Shown here in pieces: positions 1 through 7,213 of a DNA stretch of 29,927 bases. The stretch is from SVEL01 sp045123575. GTDB taxonomy: Bacteria; Bacillota; Clostridia; Lachnospirales; Lachnospiraceae. Location: assembly GCA_045123575.1 (NCBI GenBank), contig JBGVKG010000068.1:1-29927 (forward strand). The letters run 5' to 3'. Each line of letters begins with the position of its first letter. The first letter of the stretch is position 1. Both the position numbers and the translations under genes were made by a program. The notes beneath the pieces were generated by a model. The model worked only from the letters and a program-made list of their open reading frames with translations. It did no database searches and was not told the DNA's origin.

Positions 1-689
1 TAGATGCAAAGGATTTTTATTTAGACATTAGTATAACATTAAATAATCATACATCTATTAATCTTGAGATGCAGGTGGTAAATAGGTTGAACTGGACAGA
101 TAGATCATTGAGTTATATAAGCAGAAATTTTGCTGACCAGAACAAAGGCGATGACTATATACATGCTAAGCCAGTTATACATATCGGATTTTTGGATTAT
201 ACTTTATTTAAAGATAGTCCAGAATTCTATGCTACATATAAGCTTATGAATGTGAAGAATCATAAGATTTTTAATGACAAGTTCGTTATAGGTGTGGTAG
301 ACTTAAATGGGACAGATTTAGCAACGGATGAAGATAAGGAATACCATTTGGACGATTGGGTTAGATTATTTAAAGCAAAAACATGGGAGGAATTGAAGAT
401 GATAGCAGATAAGGCTCCAGAATTATTAGAAGCTTCAAAGTCAATGTATGAATATAATGCAGATATTGATATGCGTCAAAGATGTATTGCTCGTATGGAA
501 TATATAAATGATATGAAGAGGATAGAGGAACTCTCAGATGAAGTGTCGCAAATAAAAGAGCAGTGGTCAAATGAGAAAGAGCAGTGGTCAAATGAGAAAG
601 AGCAACTGACAAGCGAGAAAGAATTGCTAGCAGAGAAATTACATCAGTTAGAGAAAATTCTTTTAGACAATGGAATAACTGTAGAATAA
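1..689 (+). CDS. Rpn family recombination-promoting nuclease (PD-(D/E)XK), 5'-truncated by window edge
   Basis: Rpn/PD-(D/E)XK nuclease of the transposase_31-like group; family members are DNA endonucleases thought to promote RecA-independent recombination. The frame is open from base 3, so the gene starts before the window. The first internal ATG (69) must not be taken as the start: the residues before it carry the family's core, an Asp in YLDI (about base 24) followed by EMQ (66-74), the D...ExQ active site. Then come the conserved VNRLNWTDRSLSYISR segment and an HIGFLDYTLF strand. The C-terminal 60 residues form a coiled coil built from 7-residue repeats (EQWSNEK, EQWSNEK, EQLTSEK). Such genes are often multicopy and accessory. 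The gene converges with the next one across a shared terminator. Family call is secure; biological role is not. Confidence 0.85.
   Translation, partial: DAKDFYLDISITLNNHTSINLEMQVVNRLNWTDRSLSYISRNFADQNKGDDYIHAKPVIHIGFLDYTLFKDSPEFYATYKLMNVKNHKIFNDKFVIGVVDLNGTDLATDEDKEYHLDDWVRLFKAKTWEELKMIADKAPELLEASKSMYEYNADIDMRQRCIARMEYINDMKRIEELSDEVSQIKEQWSNEKEQWSNEKEQLTSEKELLAEKLHQLEKILLDNGITVE
558..620 (+). repeat. 21-bp in-frame tandem repeat coding for heptads
   Basis: Two perfect 21-base copies (558-578, 579-599) and a third diverged copy (600-620). Each encodes one 7-residue coiled-coil heptad (EQWSNEK, EQWSNEK, EQLTSEK) of the nuclease tail. The unit length equals exactly one heptad, so gain or loss of copies would lengthen or shorten the coiled coil without breaking its register. 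Confidence 0.85.
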
Positions 690-694
690 GTTTT

Positions 695-734
695 AAAAGG
701 CGTTAGCGTTCACTTCTGAATACTAACGCCTTTT
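695..734. terminator. bidirectional intrinsic terminator between convergent genes
   Basis: Perfect 12-bp inverted repeat, AAAAGGCGTTAG (695-706) and CTAACGCCTTTT (723-734), with a 16-base loop. It is A-rich on the left and T-rich on the right, so either strand gives a GC-rich stem followed by U residues. It lies just behind the nuclease stop codon and just behind the 3' end of the minus-strand gene at 756-1055. Confidence 0.8.
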
Positions 735-755
735 AAGAGGTTATATAGCTATAAT

Positions 756-1055
756 TTACTTCTTTGCTTTGGCTTGTATCATATTTGTGAGATTTCTAAT
801 CATATCGATTTTCTTTATGTCGGCTGGAGACATGCGCTTTTTTAAGACACTTAGGATAACTTCTGTTTCAGCATCATTGAATTGAACTCCTTTGCTGTTG
901 GCTTCCTTTGCGATGGATAGGAAGAATGGCATTACTTCATTTTGTTTAAGAGTTTCTGCACGTGAGACTAGGGTAAGTAAAAGTTCTAGCTTTTCAGGAC
1001 TAATATCCTTTAAAGCAGGATTGTTTTTTAATTCCTCATATTTAGATGTATCCAT
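756..1055 (-). CDS. small hypothetical protein, 99 aa, all-helical
   Basis: I do not recognise a named family. The protein is 99 residues, soluble, Lys/Glu/Leu-rich and probably all-alpha, with no signal peptide or membrane segment. The start ATG has a good Shine-Dalgarno (AAAGGAA on the minus strand, about base 1063). It lies 30 bases downstream of the 149-aa gene on the same strand, so the two are likely co-transcribed and end at the 695-734 hairpin. Its C-terminal helix, MSPADIKKIDMIRNLTNMI, resembles LSPEERESMENMQNILNTV of the upstream gene product. The two may therefore be related or form a complex (inference). Confidence 0.65.
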   Translation of the reverse strand: MDTSKYEELKNNPALKDISPEKLELLLTLVSRAETLKQNEVMPFFLSIAKEANSKGVQFNDAETEVILSVLKKRMSPADIKKIDMIRNLTNMIQAKAKK

Positions 1056-1085
1056 ATAGATTCCTTTCTTTTAAGTTATGTATTG

Positions 1086-1535
1086 CTATGTAGAACTGTT
1101 TTGTTGGCTAAACATTGATATTATGTCAGCCATATTTCCCATATCAGTAAAATTATCCATTCCACCGAAATTATCCATTCCACCGAAAACATCCATCATA
1201 TCAGGAGAAAACATATCTTTATATTGCTCAAACATTTGCACTGTGTTAAGTATATTTTGCATATTTTCCATAGACTCTCGTTCTTCAGGTGAAAGGTATG
1301 GAGATATACATGACAGGATGCTCGATATGTTGGGGGAAGGTTGATTTTGGGTATTAAAAACATCTCTACCGCCTGCAAATAAATCAATGGTTGCCCGTAA
1401 TTCAATGTATTTGATATACATAGCTAAAAATGGTTGGAAATGTATATCTACGTAGGGGAGCATTGTTTTGAGCATATTGAGTTCCTTGTTCGACACTTTG
1501 TAATCAAGTAGTGTCATAGGTGGTAGTTGGTTCAT
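1086..1535 (-). CDS. hypothetical protein, 149 aa, Met/Gly/Asp-rich C-terminus
   Basis: Unrecognised. The N-terminal half (residues 1-60) has a compact helical pattern (NKELNMLKTMLPYVDIHFQP, then an IELRATIDLF helix). The middle holds an LSPEERESMENMQNILNTV helix like that of the 99-aa neighbour. The tail (about 110-149) is low-complexity, with FGGMDN repeated twice. There is no signal peptide or transmembrane segment. The Shine-Dalgarno ahead of the ATG is weak, so the start is less certain, but no better start is seen. Probably first gene of a two-gene minus-strand unit. Confidence 0.6.
   Translation of the reverse strand: MNQLPPMTLLDYKVSNKELNMLKTMLPYVDIHFQPFLAMYIKYIELRATIDLFAGGRDVFNTQNQPSPNISSILSCISPYLSPEERESMENMQNILNTVQMFEQYKDMFSPDMMDVFGGMDNFGGMDNFTDMGNMADIISMFSQQNSST
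1153..1188 (-). repeat. 18-bp perfect tandem duplication inside the 149-aa gene
   Basis: Bases 1153-1170 and 1171-1188 are identical. They encode the duplicated FGGMDN in the tail of the minus-strand protein, so this is a recent in-frame duplication. Confidence 0.85.
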
Positions 1536-1608
1536 AGTAGCTCATACATACATCATTTTAATTTAATCTATGCGTGGATAGTCTGGAATATTCATTATGA
1601 ACGTATAT

Positions 1609-1708
1609 AAAATAGAGATAACAAAATAGAGATAACAAAATAGACATAACGAAATAGAGAAAAAGAAAACAGAGATAAAAAAATAGAGATAAAGAAAATA
1701 GCGACAAC
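1609..1708. repeat. A-rich 14-bp tandem repeat, about 7 units, noncoding
   Basis: Units of the type AAAATAGAGATAAC: two identical copies (1609-1622, 1623-1636), one with a single change (1637-1650), then increasingly diverged 14-base units and a last 16-base unit up to about 1708. It lies between the start of the 149-aa gene and the terminator of the Cys-rich gene. The 252 bases from 1536 to 1787 hold no gene I can support, only this repeat and the terminator. Confidence 0.75.
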
Positions 1709-1730
1709 GAAAACAAAACTACCTAAGTAA

Positions 1731-1763
1731 AAAACTCCCCCTAGAGATACTAGAGGGAGTTTT
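1731..1763 (-). terminator. intrinsic terminator of the Cys-rich gene
   Basis: Arms 1731-1744 and 1750-1763 pair over 14 positions with one C-A mismatch and a 5-base loop. Read on the minus strand, the stem ends in a run of T. It lies about 25 bases past the stop codon of the gene at 1788-2087. Confidence 0.75.
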
Positions 1764-1787
1764 CGTAGTTTAGACAAGCTATAGCAA

Positions 1788-2087
1788 TTAGTTGCAACCA
1801 CATCCGCAGTCGCAAGAATTTCTCTCGCAACCACAACCACAGTCACAGCTAGAACCACAGCCGCAGCTATTGTTAGACCATAAGCCGCTATTGCCATTAC
1901 CACATGAGCTGAAGAGAAGTAAGAGGATAATCCATGAACAGCAGTTGTTGCCACCACCAAATAATCCAGAACCACATCCGCCGCCGTTACCACCGCAGAA
2001 TAAAAGGATGAGGATTAGGAAGAGACAGTTGTTACCACCGCCGAATACTCCTGAATTGTCGCAATTTGAAACATTACAATTACACAT
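1788..2087 (-). CDS. Cys/Gly-rich small membrane protein with duplicated hydrophobic hairpin
   Basis: A 99-residue protein with 19 cysteines. Two copies of a module FGGGNNC-hydrophobic stretch-F-(C/S)-GNG are visible (about 15-35 and 43-65), each with a 9-10 residue Ile/Leu core too short for a normal transmembrane helix. The tail carries SCDCGCGC twice (80-87 and 91-98). GGAGG on the minus strand (2097-2101) sits 9 bases before the ATG, and a terminator follows. Small Gly/Cys proteins with such cores are common in Clostridia, and similar ones (YjcZ-like) are linked to spores in Bacillus; that link is only suggestive here. Metal binding or disulfide cross-linking is possible but not shown. 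Confidence 0.75.
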   Translation of the reverse strand: MCNCNVSNCDNSGVFGGGNNCLFLILILLFCGGNGGGCGSGLFGGGNNCCSWIILLLLFSSCGNGNSGLWSNNSCGCGSSCDCGCGCERNSCDCGCGCN

Positions 2088-2335
2088 AAAATTGTGCCTC
2101 CATAAATTTTGTTTTACAATACATATTACGTGGGAGGGGTTGTCAGTGTTACTGATTGTTTGACAAATATTTAATAAAATAGTAAGCTATAGAGAGTATT
2201 ATAAAATTTGGAAAAATGATAAAAATAATAAGAAGAACGTAAAGATAAGTAAAGATAACAAAAATCAAAGACTAATTGATGATAAAATATAAATCAATAG
2301 AGTCTGTAAGAATATTTGTATAAGGAGGATTCACT

Positions 2336-4648
2336 GTGGTAAATAGTGGTATCGTAAAGAAAATAGGGGCTATAGGCTTGGCATTGGTAATGACTATGTC
2401 AGTAGTGGGCTGTAATGGCAATAATAAGAAGAAGGAAGAGAAGAAAGAGCCTGAGAAAGTATACACATATAACACATACGTTATGAAGGGTGAAGACCCT
2501 ATGAATGAGGTGAAAAAGTACACAGAGATGGGTTTGGTTGATGTACAGGTAAAGGGCGATGGCACATGGGAATGGTGTTACGAGATGGCAGCATCCATTA
2601 AAGATGTAACAGCTAGTTTTGGTGATAAAGAAAAATGGAATATTCCTGCGGAAAGTACAGGCAGAGTATGGGAGATAAGGCTTAATAAATCAGCAACTTT
2701 TGAAGAAGGTACACCTATAACAGCAGATACCTATATAAAGTCTATGAGTATGTTGCTATTGTCTGATGATACAGAAAGGATTAAAACCTATACGGATAAA
2801 GATATAAATGGTACATCTTTGCAAGGAGCAATGGGGTATACATTTAACAATAGGGTAGGAGAAGATATAATAGGAACATTGGCTAGCTGTGGCTATAAGT
2901 CAGTAGAAGAGGCTTTGGCAAAGGGAGTATTAGCAGATAAGATTATGCTAGATGTGAAGAGTGCATTTGGTATAGAGTGCAATACGGCTACAGGATTTAT
3001 CAACTATCAGGATACAACAACTAAGATGGTAGATATAAAAGGTGCATTGGGCAAGGCTGGTGATAAAGTAACAGCTAAGGCATTGTATGATGGATTATTT
3101 GCAGCTAATGCCAAGTACGCTAAGTATGTTAGCGAGTATATCTATATACCAACAGGCGAGAAATACGCAGAAGTATCTTTTGACACTGTTGGATTGATAA
3201 AGGTAGATGATTATACATTATATTATATAACAGAGGCTTCAGTGTCAGAGTTTGACTTCTATCAGACTATGAGAAATAACTGGATAACATACGAGGCTAC
3301 AAAGGCGGATAAGACATCTGATGAAAATGAAGACGCTGACAAAGAGTCTGATGATAATAAACAAAACGCTCAAAATAAGAAAAATGTATATGTATCATAT
3401 GGACCATACAAGCTTAAGTCTTATAAGACAAAAGAGATAACTCTTGAAAAGAATGATAAATGGTATGGCTATGATGATAAAAAGCATGCGGCACAGTTCC
3501 AAACTACTGATATCGTTATAGATGTAGTTTCTACGCATGCAGAGGTTATACAGATGTATGAAAGTGGTCAGTTAGATTATGTGGAGCTTAAACCGGAAAG
3601 TATGGCGGCATATGCGCAGTCTGAAAAGCTTCAGAAGATAGATGTGCCATATATATACAGATGGGTATTTGCTACAGAGTTAGACGACCTTATAGCTTTA
3701 GAAGTAGCTGAGGGACAGGGCAATAACAAGAGAGTGTTATCTTATGACGAGTTTAGAAAGGCGATGTCATTAACTATCGATAGAACTAAAATATGCGAAA
3801 TAGCTGGAATAAACTATGTACCAGCTAATTACTTGATAAATGGAGCTTATTATACAGATATGGCTCATAATCAGACATCTATATATAGAGATGCGGCAGG
3901 AGAGGTATCTGCTAGTGCTACTACAAATGATATAGAGGCGGCAAAAGCGTTATTTAAGACAGTATATGACAGAGCTATCCTTAATAAGAATTATAAAGAT
4001 GGTCAAAAGATACAGATTAACTGTATAGTAGGTGATTACAGCCAACTTACAGAGGCAGATAAGGCAGAGGAAAAGGCTTTAAATGAAATGTTGGCGAAGG
4101 CTACAGAGGGTACAGGCTTTGATGGAAAGATAAGCATAGTATATCAGTGTAGCAACACCGATAGATATAGTGCAGTTGCAAGTGGCCAGATAGAGATGAT
4201 AAAAAGTGCGTGGGGTGGAGATGTTTATGACCCATTTACACTTATAAGATGTTATACAGATGAGGATTACGCAGGTGTGGTACAGGAAAGCTGCGGATGG
4301 AATCCTGCTGCAGAAAAAGTAACTATAACATATGACTTTGATGGAGATGGTAAAGAGGATACAGTAGCTAAGACATTCCTGCAGTGGACAAAATCTATAC
4401 AAAAGGATGGAGAATATGCAACTAATATGGCGCTTAGAACTCACATTTTATCTTGTATAGAAAAGGGAATAGTAGAAGCTTATCAGTGTATACCTTGGGG
4501 AATGGAAACAAAGTGGACGTTAACATCAGAAAAGATAAAATACGGAACAGAAAAGTATAGTCCTATGTATGACTTCGGTGGAGTACGCCACATATCATAT
4601 AGCTACGAGGATAAGGAGTGGAAGGACTATATAAAGACAAAAAAGTAA
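2336..4648 (+). CDS. ABC transporter substrate-binding lipoprotein, SBP_bac_5 (OppA/DppA-like)
   Basis: Extracellular solute-binding lipoprotein of 770 aa, probably for peptides. It starts at GTG 2336 behind AAGGAGG (2322-2328, 7-base spacing). The signal peptide ends in a lipobox SVVGC with Cys26 as the lipidation site, followed by a Lys/Glu-rich tether. The family pattern is present: an N-terminal AAS-like region with EEGTPITADTYIKSM (T/A-D-T-Y-I motif), an SYGPYKLKSY strand, YESGQLDYVEL, and the late FRKAMSLTIDRTKI helix. It is longer than the usual 520-600 aa and carries an Asp/Glu/Lys-rich insert (about residues 325-352) and a DFDGDGKED loop (667-675) resembling a calcium loop. No permease or ATPase genes adjoin it, so it is an orphan that must work with a transporter elsewhere, or act as a sensor. 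Confidence 0.85.
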   Translation: MVNSGIVKKIGAIGLALVMTMSVVGCNGNNKKKEEKKEPEKVYTYNTYVMKGEDPMNEVKKYTEMGLVDVQVKGDGTWEWCYEMAASIKDVTASFGDKEKWNIPAESTGRVWEIRLNKSATFEEGTPITADTYIKSMSMLLLSDDTERIKTYTDKDINGTSLQGAMGYTFNNRVGEDIIGTLASCGYKSVEEALAKGVLADKIMLDVKSAFGIECNTATGFINYQDTTTKMVDIKGALGKAGDKVTAKALYDGLFAANAKYAKYVSEYIYIPTGEKYAEVSFDTVGLIKVDDYTLYYITEASVSEFDFYQTMRNNWITYEATKADKTSDENEDADKESDDNKQNAQNKKNVYVSYGPYKLKSYKTKEITLEKNDKWYGYDDKKHAAQFQTTDIVIDVVSTHAEVIQMYESGQLDYVELKPESMAAYAQSEKLQKIDVPYIYRWVFATELDDLIALEVAEGQGNNKRVLSYDEFRKAMSLTIDRTKICEIAGINYVPANYLINGAYYTDMAHNQTSIYRDAAGEVSASATTNDIEAAKALFKTVYDRAILNKNYKDGQKIQINCIVGDYSQLTEADKAEEKALNEMLAKATEGTGFDGKISIVYQCSNTDRYSAVASGQIEMIKSAWGGDVYDPFTLIRCYTDEDYAGVVQESCGWNPAAEKVTITYDFDGDGKEDTVAKTFLQWTKSIQKDGEYATNMALRTHILSCIEKGIVEAYQCIPWGMETKWTLTSEKIKYGTEKYSPMYDFGGVRHISYSYEDKEWKDYIKTKK

Positions 4649-4671
4649 ATAAAATTTGTGAAAATAGCGGA

Positions 4672-4703
4672 AAGTCCTAGGAAATATAAACCTAGGATTT
4701 TTT
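4672..4703 (+). terminator. intrinsic terminator after the SBP gene
   Basis: Stem AAGTCCTAGG (4672-4681) with CCTAGGATTT (4691-4700), 10 pairs including one G-U, 9-base loop, ending in six T (4698-4703). It insulates the polysaccharide operon from the upstream gene. Confidence 0.85.
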
Positions 4704-4704
4704 G

Positions 4705-4733
4705 TTGACTTATGTAATATGTGGTAGTAAAAT
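4705..4733 (+). promoter_or_regulatory. sigma-A-type promoter of the polysaccharide operon
   Basis: TTGACT (4705-4710), 17-base spacer, TAAAAT (4728-4733). Each box differs from consensus at one position. It sits directly behind a terminator and 82 bases before the first operon gene. A short direct repeat TATGCG-TATGCG lies just past the expected transcription start. Confidence 0.7.
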
Positions 4734-4815
4734 TATATAGTGTATGCGTATGCGTATAGATGGGAAAGCTGTGTAAATGCAGCGGAAAAAATCAAAGATA
4801 AAAGAGGTAACAGAT

Positions 4816-5544
4816 ATGGTGATACCTGATCTAATCGATATCCATTGTCATATCATTCCTGGCATAGATGACGGCTCTAAATATATGGAGCAGACGAAAA
4901 ATATGCTTAGGATGGCGTATGAGGATGGGATAAGAAAGATTATAGCAACACCACATTATCATATAGGACGAGCTATGGCAGAGTATGAAGATATTCAGGC
5001 TGGCGTGAATAAGCTGAACATGTGGCTTAATAAGCATGAGATGGATATGGAGATATATCCAGGTTGTGAGATATATTATTTCTCAGATGCTATGGATATG
5101 CTTGAAGAAGGTAGGCTACATACTATGGCAGGTGGCAGATGTATCTTGATAGAGTTTGACCCTATGGTGGATTTTAGAAAGATACAGCGAGCAGTCAATG
5201 AAGCAGGTATGAATGGCTATGTACCTATTGTGGCACATATAGAGAGGTATATGTGCATGATAGAGGACTTTGACAGGGCCATAGAGCTTATACGACTAGG
5301 AGCGTTACTGCAGATAAATGCTCAAAGTGTCATAGGTGAATGTGGCAAGGATGCGCAGAAGTATACCAAGAAGATACTCAAGAAAAAACTTATATCCTTT
5401 GTGGCATCAGATGCTCATAGCGATGGTAGACGTAGACCTGTATTAAGTGAATGCTATAAATATGTGGCAAAGAAATGCGGAGAGGATTATGCATACCAGA
5501 TATTTAGAGATAATCAGCTAGCAGTTATAGAGGATAGATTTTAG
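4816..5544 (+). CDS. cpsB: CpsB/CapC-type PHP-domain protein-tyrosine phosphatase
   Basis: Metal-dependent tyrosine phosphatase that dephosphorylates the BY-kinase of the same operon and so tunes polymer export. PHP motifs are all visible: DIHCHIIPGIDDG (metal His10, His12), ATPHYH (His47), PGCEIYY (Glu85), VAHIERY (His141) and ASDAHS (Asp199, His201). With 242 aa it matches the family length. I prefer ATG 4816: it has AAAGAGG 8 bases upstream, and homologues begin right before the DIHCH motif. An in-frame ATG at 4777 would add 13 Lys-rich residues behind a poor Shine-Dalgarno. It is the first gene after the 4705 promoter. Confidence 0.92.
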   Translation: MVIPDLIDIHCHIIPGIDDGSKYMEQTKNMLRMAYEDGIRKIIATPHYHIGRAMAEYEDIQAGVNKLNMWLNKHEMDMEIYPGCEIYYFSDAMDMLEEGRLHTMAGGRCILIEFDPMVDFRKIQRAVNEAGMNGYVPIVAHIERYMCMIEDFDRAIELIRLGALLQINAQSVIGECGKDAQKYTKKILKKKLISFVASDAHSDGRRRPVLSECYKYVAKKCGEDYAYQIFRDNQLAVIEDRF

Positions 5545-5635
5545 TAACAAAAGGAAATCAATATCGGGCCTTGTATGGTAGATTAGCATATTGGGCAGTA
5601 GATATATAAGATAACATTAAGAGAGGAAGTACATC

Positions 5636-6460
5636 ATGGAAAACAGAGATAACGCAACTATAGAGATAGATATTAAGCAGATATTCTTCCTGCTACTGTC
5701 TAAGGCAGGATATATCTTACTTACAGGTGTAGTGCTAGCAGTACTTACATTTACATATTTTAAGTGTTTTGTACCTAAGACATATACATCTACATCACAG
5801 ATATATGTAATCAATAAGACATCGGACAACTTAACATCAAGTGACGTGTCAGTATCTACATATCTGTCAAACGACTATGTTGTACTCATCACAACTAGAC
5901 CAGTTATGGAGCAGGTTATATCAGAACTTGACCTTGGTATGACAACAGGTGAATTGGCTGGTATGGTTAATGCAAGTGTCGTAACAAACTCTCGTATGAT
6001 AAAGATAACAGTAACTGATACATCACCTATCAGAGCAAAGAGAATAGTAGACTGTATCGCAAAGGTATCGGCTAAGCGTATCTGTGAGATAATGGATAGT
6101 GAGATGGTAAACATAGCAGAAGAAGGTGCGGTGGCAACAGCACCAGTTGGTCCAGCATCAACTAGAAATGCAGTTATAGCATTTATCTTAGGTGCATTTA
6201 TGGCATGCGCAGTTATAGTTATCAGATTTATAATGGATGATAGAATCAAGACAACAGATGATATAGAGAGATACTTAGGTATCAGCGTACTCGGTAGTAT
6301 ACCAGTATTCGAGATGGAGGATCTGTCATTAGAACAGCCACAGCAGGGTGGAAAGTCATCTAGACCAGCAGCTAGACAGGCAGTGGCAAGACAGGCTGCA
6401 CCTAGAACGGCAGCACCAAGACAGGCAGCGCCAAAGCATACAGAGACAGAAGGAAAGTAG
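5636..6460 (+). CDS. cpsC: CpsC/CapA-type polysaccharide co-polymerase (Wzz domain)
   Basis: Membrane activator and chain-length regulator that docks the CpsD kinase. Two membrane segments are seen (about 16-42 and 179-199), bracketing an extracellular Wzz-type domain with PKTYTSTSQIYV directly after the first one. The cytoplasmic part holds the usual DRIKTTDDIERYLGISVLGSIP segment, which in relatives contacts the kinase. It ends in an unusual Arg/Ala/Gln/Pro tail (about 242-267) with RQAAP-type repeats, which is basic and probably disordered. A Shine-Dalgarno AGAGGAAG precedes the ATG. The 91 bases to the phosphatase gene show no terminator. Its stop codon abuts the start codon of the kinase gene. 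Confidence 0.92.
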   Translation: MENRDNATIEIDIKQIFFLLLSKAGYILLTGVVLAVLTFTYFKCFVPKTYTSTSQIYVINKTSDNLTSSDVSVSTYLSNDYVVLITTRPVMEQVISELDLGMTTGELAGMVNASVVTNSRMIKITVTDTSPIRAKRIVDCIAKVSAKRICEIMDSEMVNIAEEGAVATAPVGPASTRNAVIAFILGAFMACAVIVIRFIMDDRIKTTDDIERYLGISVLGSIPVFEMEDLSLEQPQQGGKSSRPAARQAVARQAAPRTAAPRQAAPKHTETEGK

Positions 6461-7213
6461 GTGAGCGATATGATAAAGATTAATCTCAATAAAGACCAGT
6501 TGGCATCAAGCGATTATAGAGCAAATGAGTCATTTAAGGCACTTAGAACAAATCTTATGTTCTGTGGACAGGAGACAAAGGTAGTAGCGCTTACCAGTGC
6601 AACTCCAAATGAAGGAAAGTCAAGCGTATCTCTTAACCTTGCAGTAGCGTTGGCAGAGATGGGCAAGAGAGTTATATATATCGATGCGGACTTACGTAAG
6701 TCAGTAGTTAGAACAAGATATAAGATACAAAAAGCCACAGAGGGATTTAGTCACTTCCTTTCAGGACAGAAGCCATTTGATGAGGTAGTATACTCTACAA
6801 ATATAGAAAATCTCTTTATGGTATTAGCAGGACCAGTTCCGCCAAACCCATCAGAGCTTCTAGGTGGCAAGAGATTTAAGCTTCTTTTAAAGAATTTAAG
6901 AGATGTATATGATTTCGTTATCATAGATACACCACCTATGGGAAGTGTAACAGATGCGGCAGTAGTAGCTAATGAATGTGACGGAGTTATGCTCGTAGTT
7001 GCAGCTAACCAGATAAGCTATAAGTTCGAGCAGAAGGTTATAGCTGACCTAGAGAAGACAGGCTGTAAGGTATTGGGAGCTATACTTAATAAGGTAGATA
7101 TGAGTAACAATAAGTTCTATGGCAAGTATTATGGCAAGTACTATGGTCACTATGGTCATTACGGTCAGTATGGTGATTATGGTCAGGAGTCAGCGAAGGC
7201 AGGGGATAGATAA
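6461..7213 (+). CDS. cpsD: CpsD/CapB-type bacterial tyrosine kinase (BY-kinase)
   Basis: Cytoplasmic autophosphorylating tyrosine kinase working with the Wzz-like partner. Walker A SATPNEGKSS (46-55, Lys53), Walker A' VIYIDADLRKS (71-81) and Walker B FVIIDTPP (152-159, Asp156) are intact, and 250 aa fits the stand-alone Firmicute form. The C-terminal tail (220-240) carries nine tyrosines in YG-type repeats, the expected autophosphorylation cluster, denser than usual. It starts with GTG 6461 immediately after the previous stop, with AGGAAAG upstream; an ATG at 6470 is possible. Its stop overlaps the next start (TAATG), so the two are translationally coupled. Confidence 0.93.
   Translation: MSDMIKINLNKDQLASSDYRANESFKALRTNLMFCGQETKVVALTSATPNEGKSSVSLNLAVALAEMGKRVIYIDADLRKSVVRTRYKIQKATEGFSHFLSGQKPFDEVVYSTNIENLFMVLAGPVPPNPSELLGGKRFKLLLKNLRDVYDFVIIDTPPMGSVTDAAVVANECDGVMLVVAANQISYKFEQKVIADLEKTGCKVLGAILNKVDMSNNKFYGKYYGKYYGHYGHYGQYGDYGQESAKAGDR
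7118..7183 (+). repeat. Tyr-Gly coding tandem repeat in the kinase tail
   Basis: Short imperfect repeats of the type TAYGGYCAN/TATGGCAAG encode alternating Tyr and Gly with Lys, His, Gln or Asp between them. Slippage here would change the number of phosphorylatable tyrosines. Confidence 0.7.

Noticed and set aside
1595..1993. Minus-strand open frame of 132 codons, very hydrophobic
   Set aside because: It runs through the terminator and the 14-bp repeat and overlaps the Cys-rich gene in another frame; the hydrophobicity comes from the antisense of A-rich repeats and Gly/Cys codons.
1792..2163. Plus-strand open frame of 123 codons rich in Pro, Gln and His
   Set aside because: It is the complement of the Cys/Gly-rich gene, has no Shine-Dalgarno, and has biased composition expected from an antisense frame. 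The minus-strand gene has GGAGG and a terminator.
2160..2203. TTGACA at 2160 upstream of the SBP gene as promoter
   Set aside because: No good -10 box at proper spacing; the TATTAT at 2197 is 31 bases away. A promoter must exist in 2088-2335, but I cannot place it.
4777..4815. Upstream start for the CpsB-type phosphatase adding 13 residues
   Set aside because: Poor Shine-Dalgarno, Lys-rich extension not expected in the family; ATG 4816 has AAAGAGG at good spacing.
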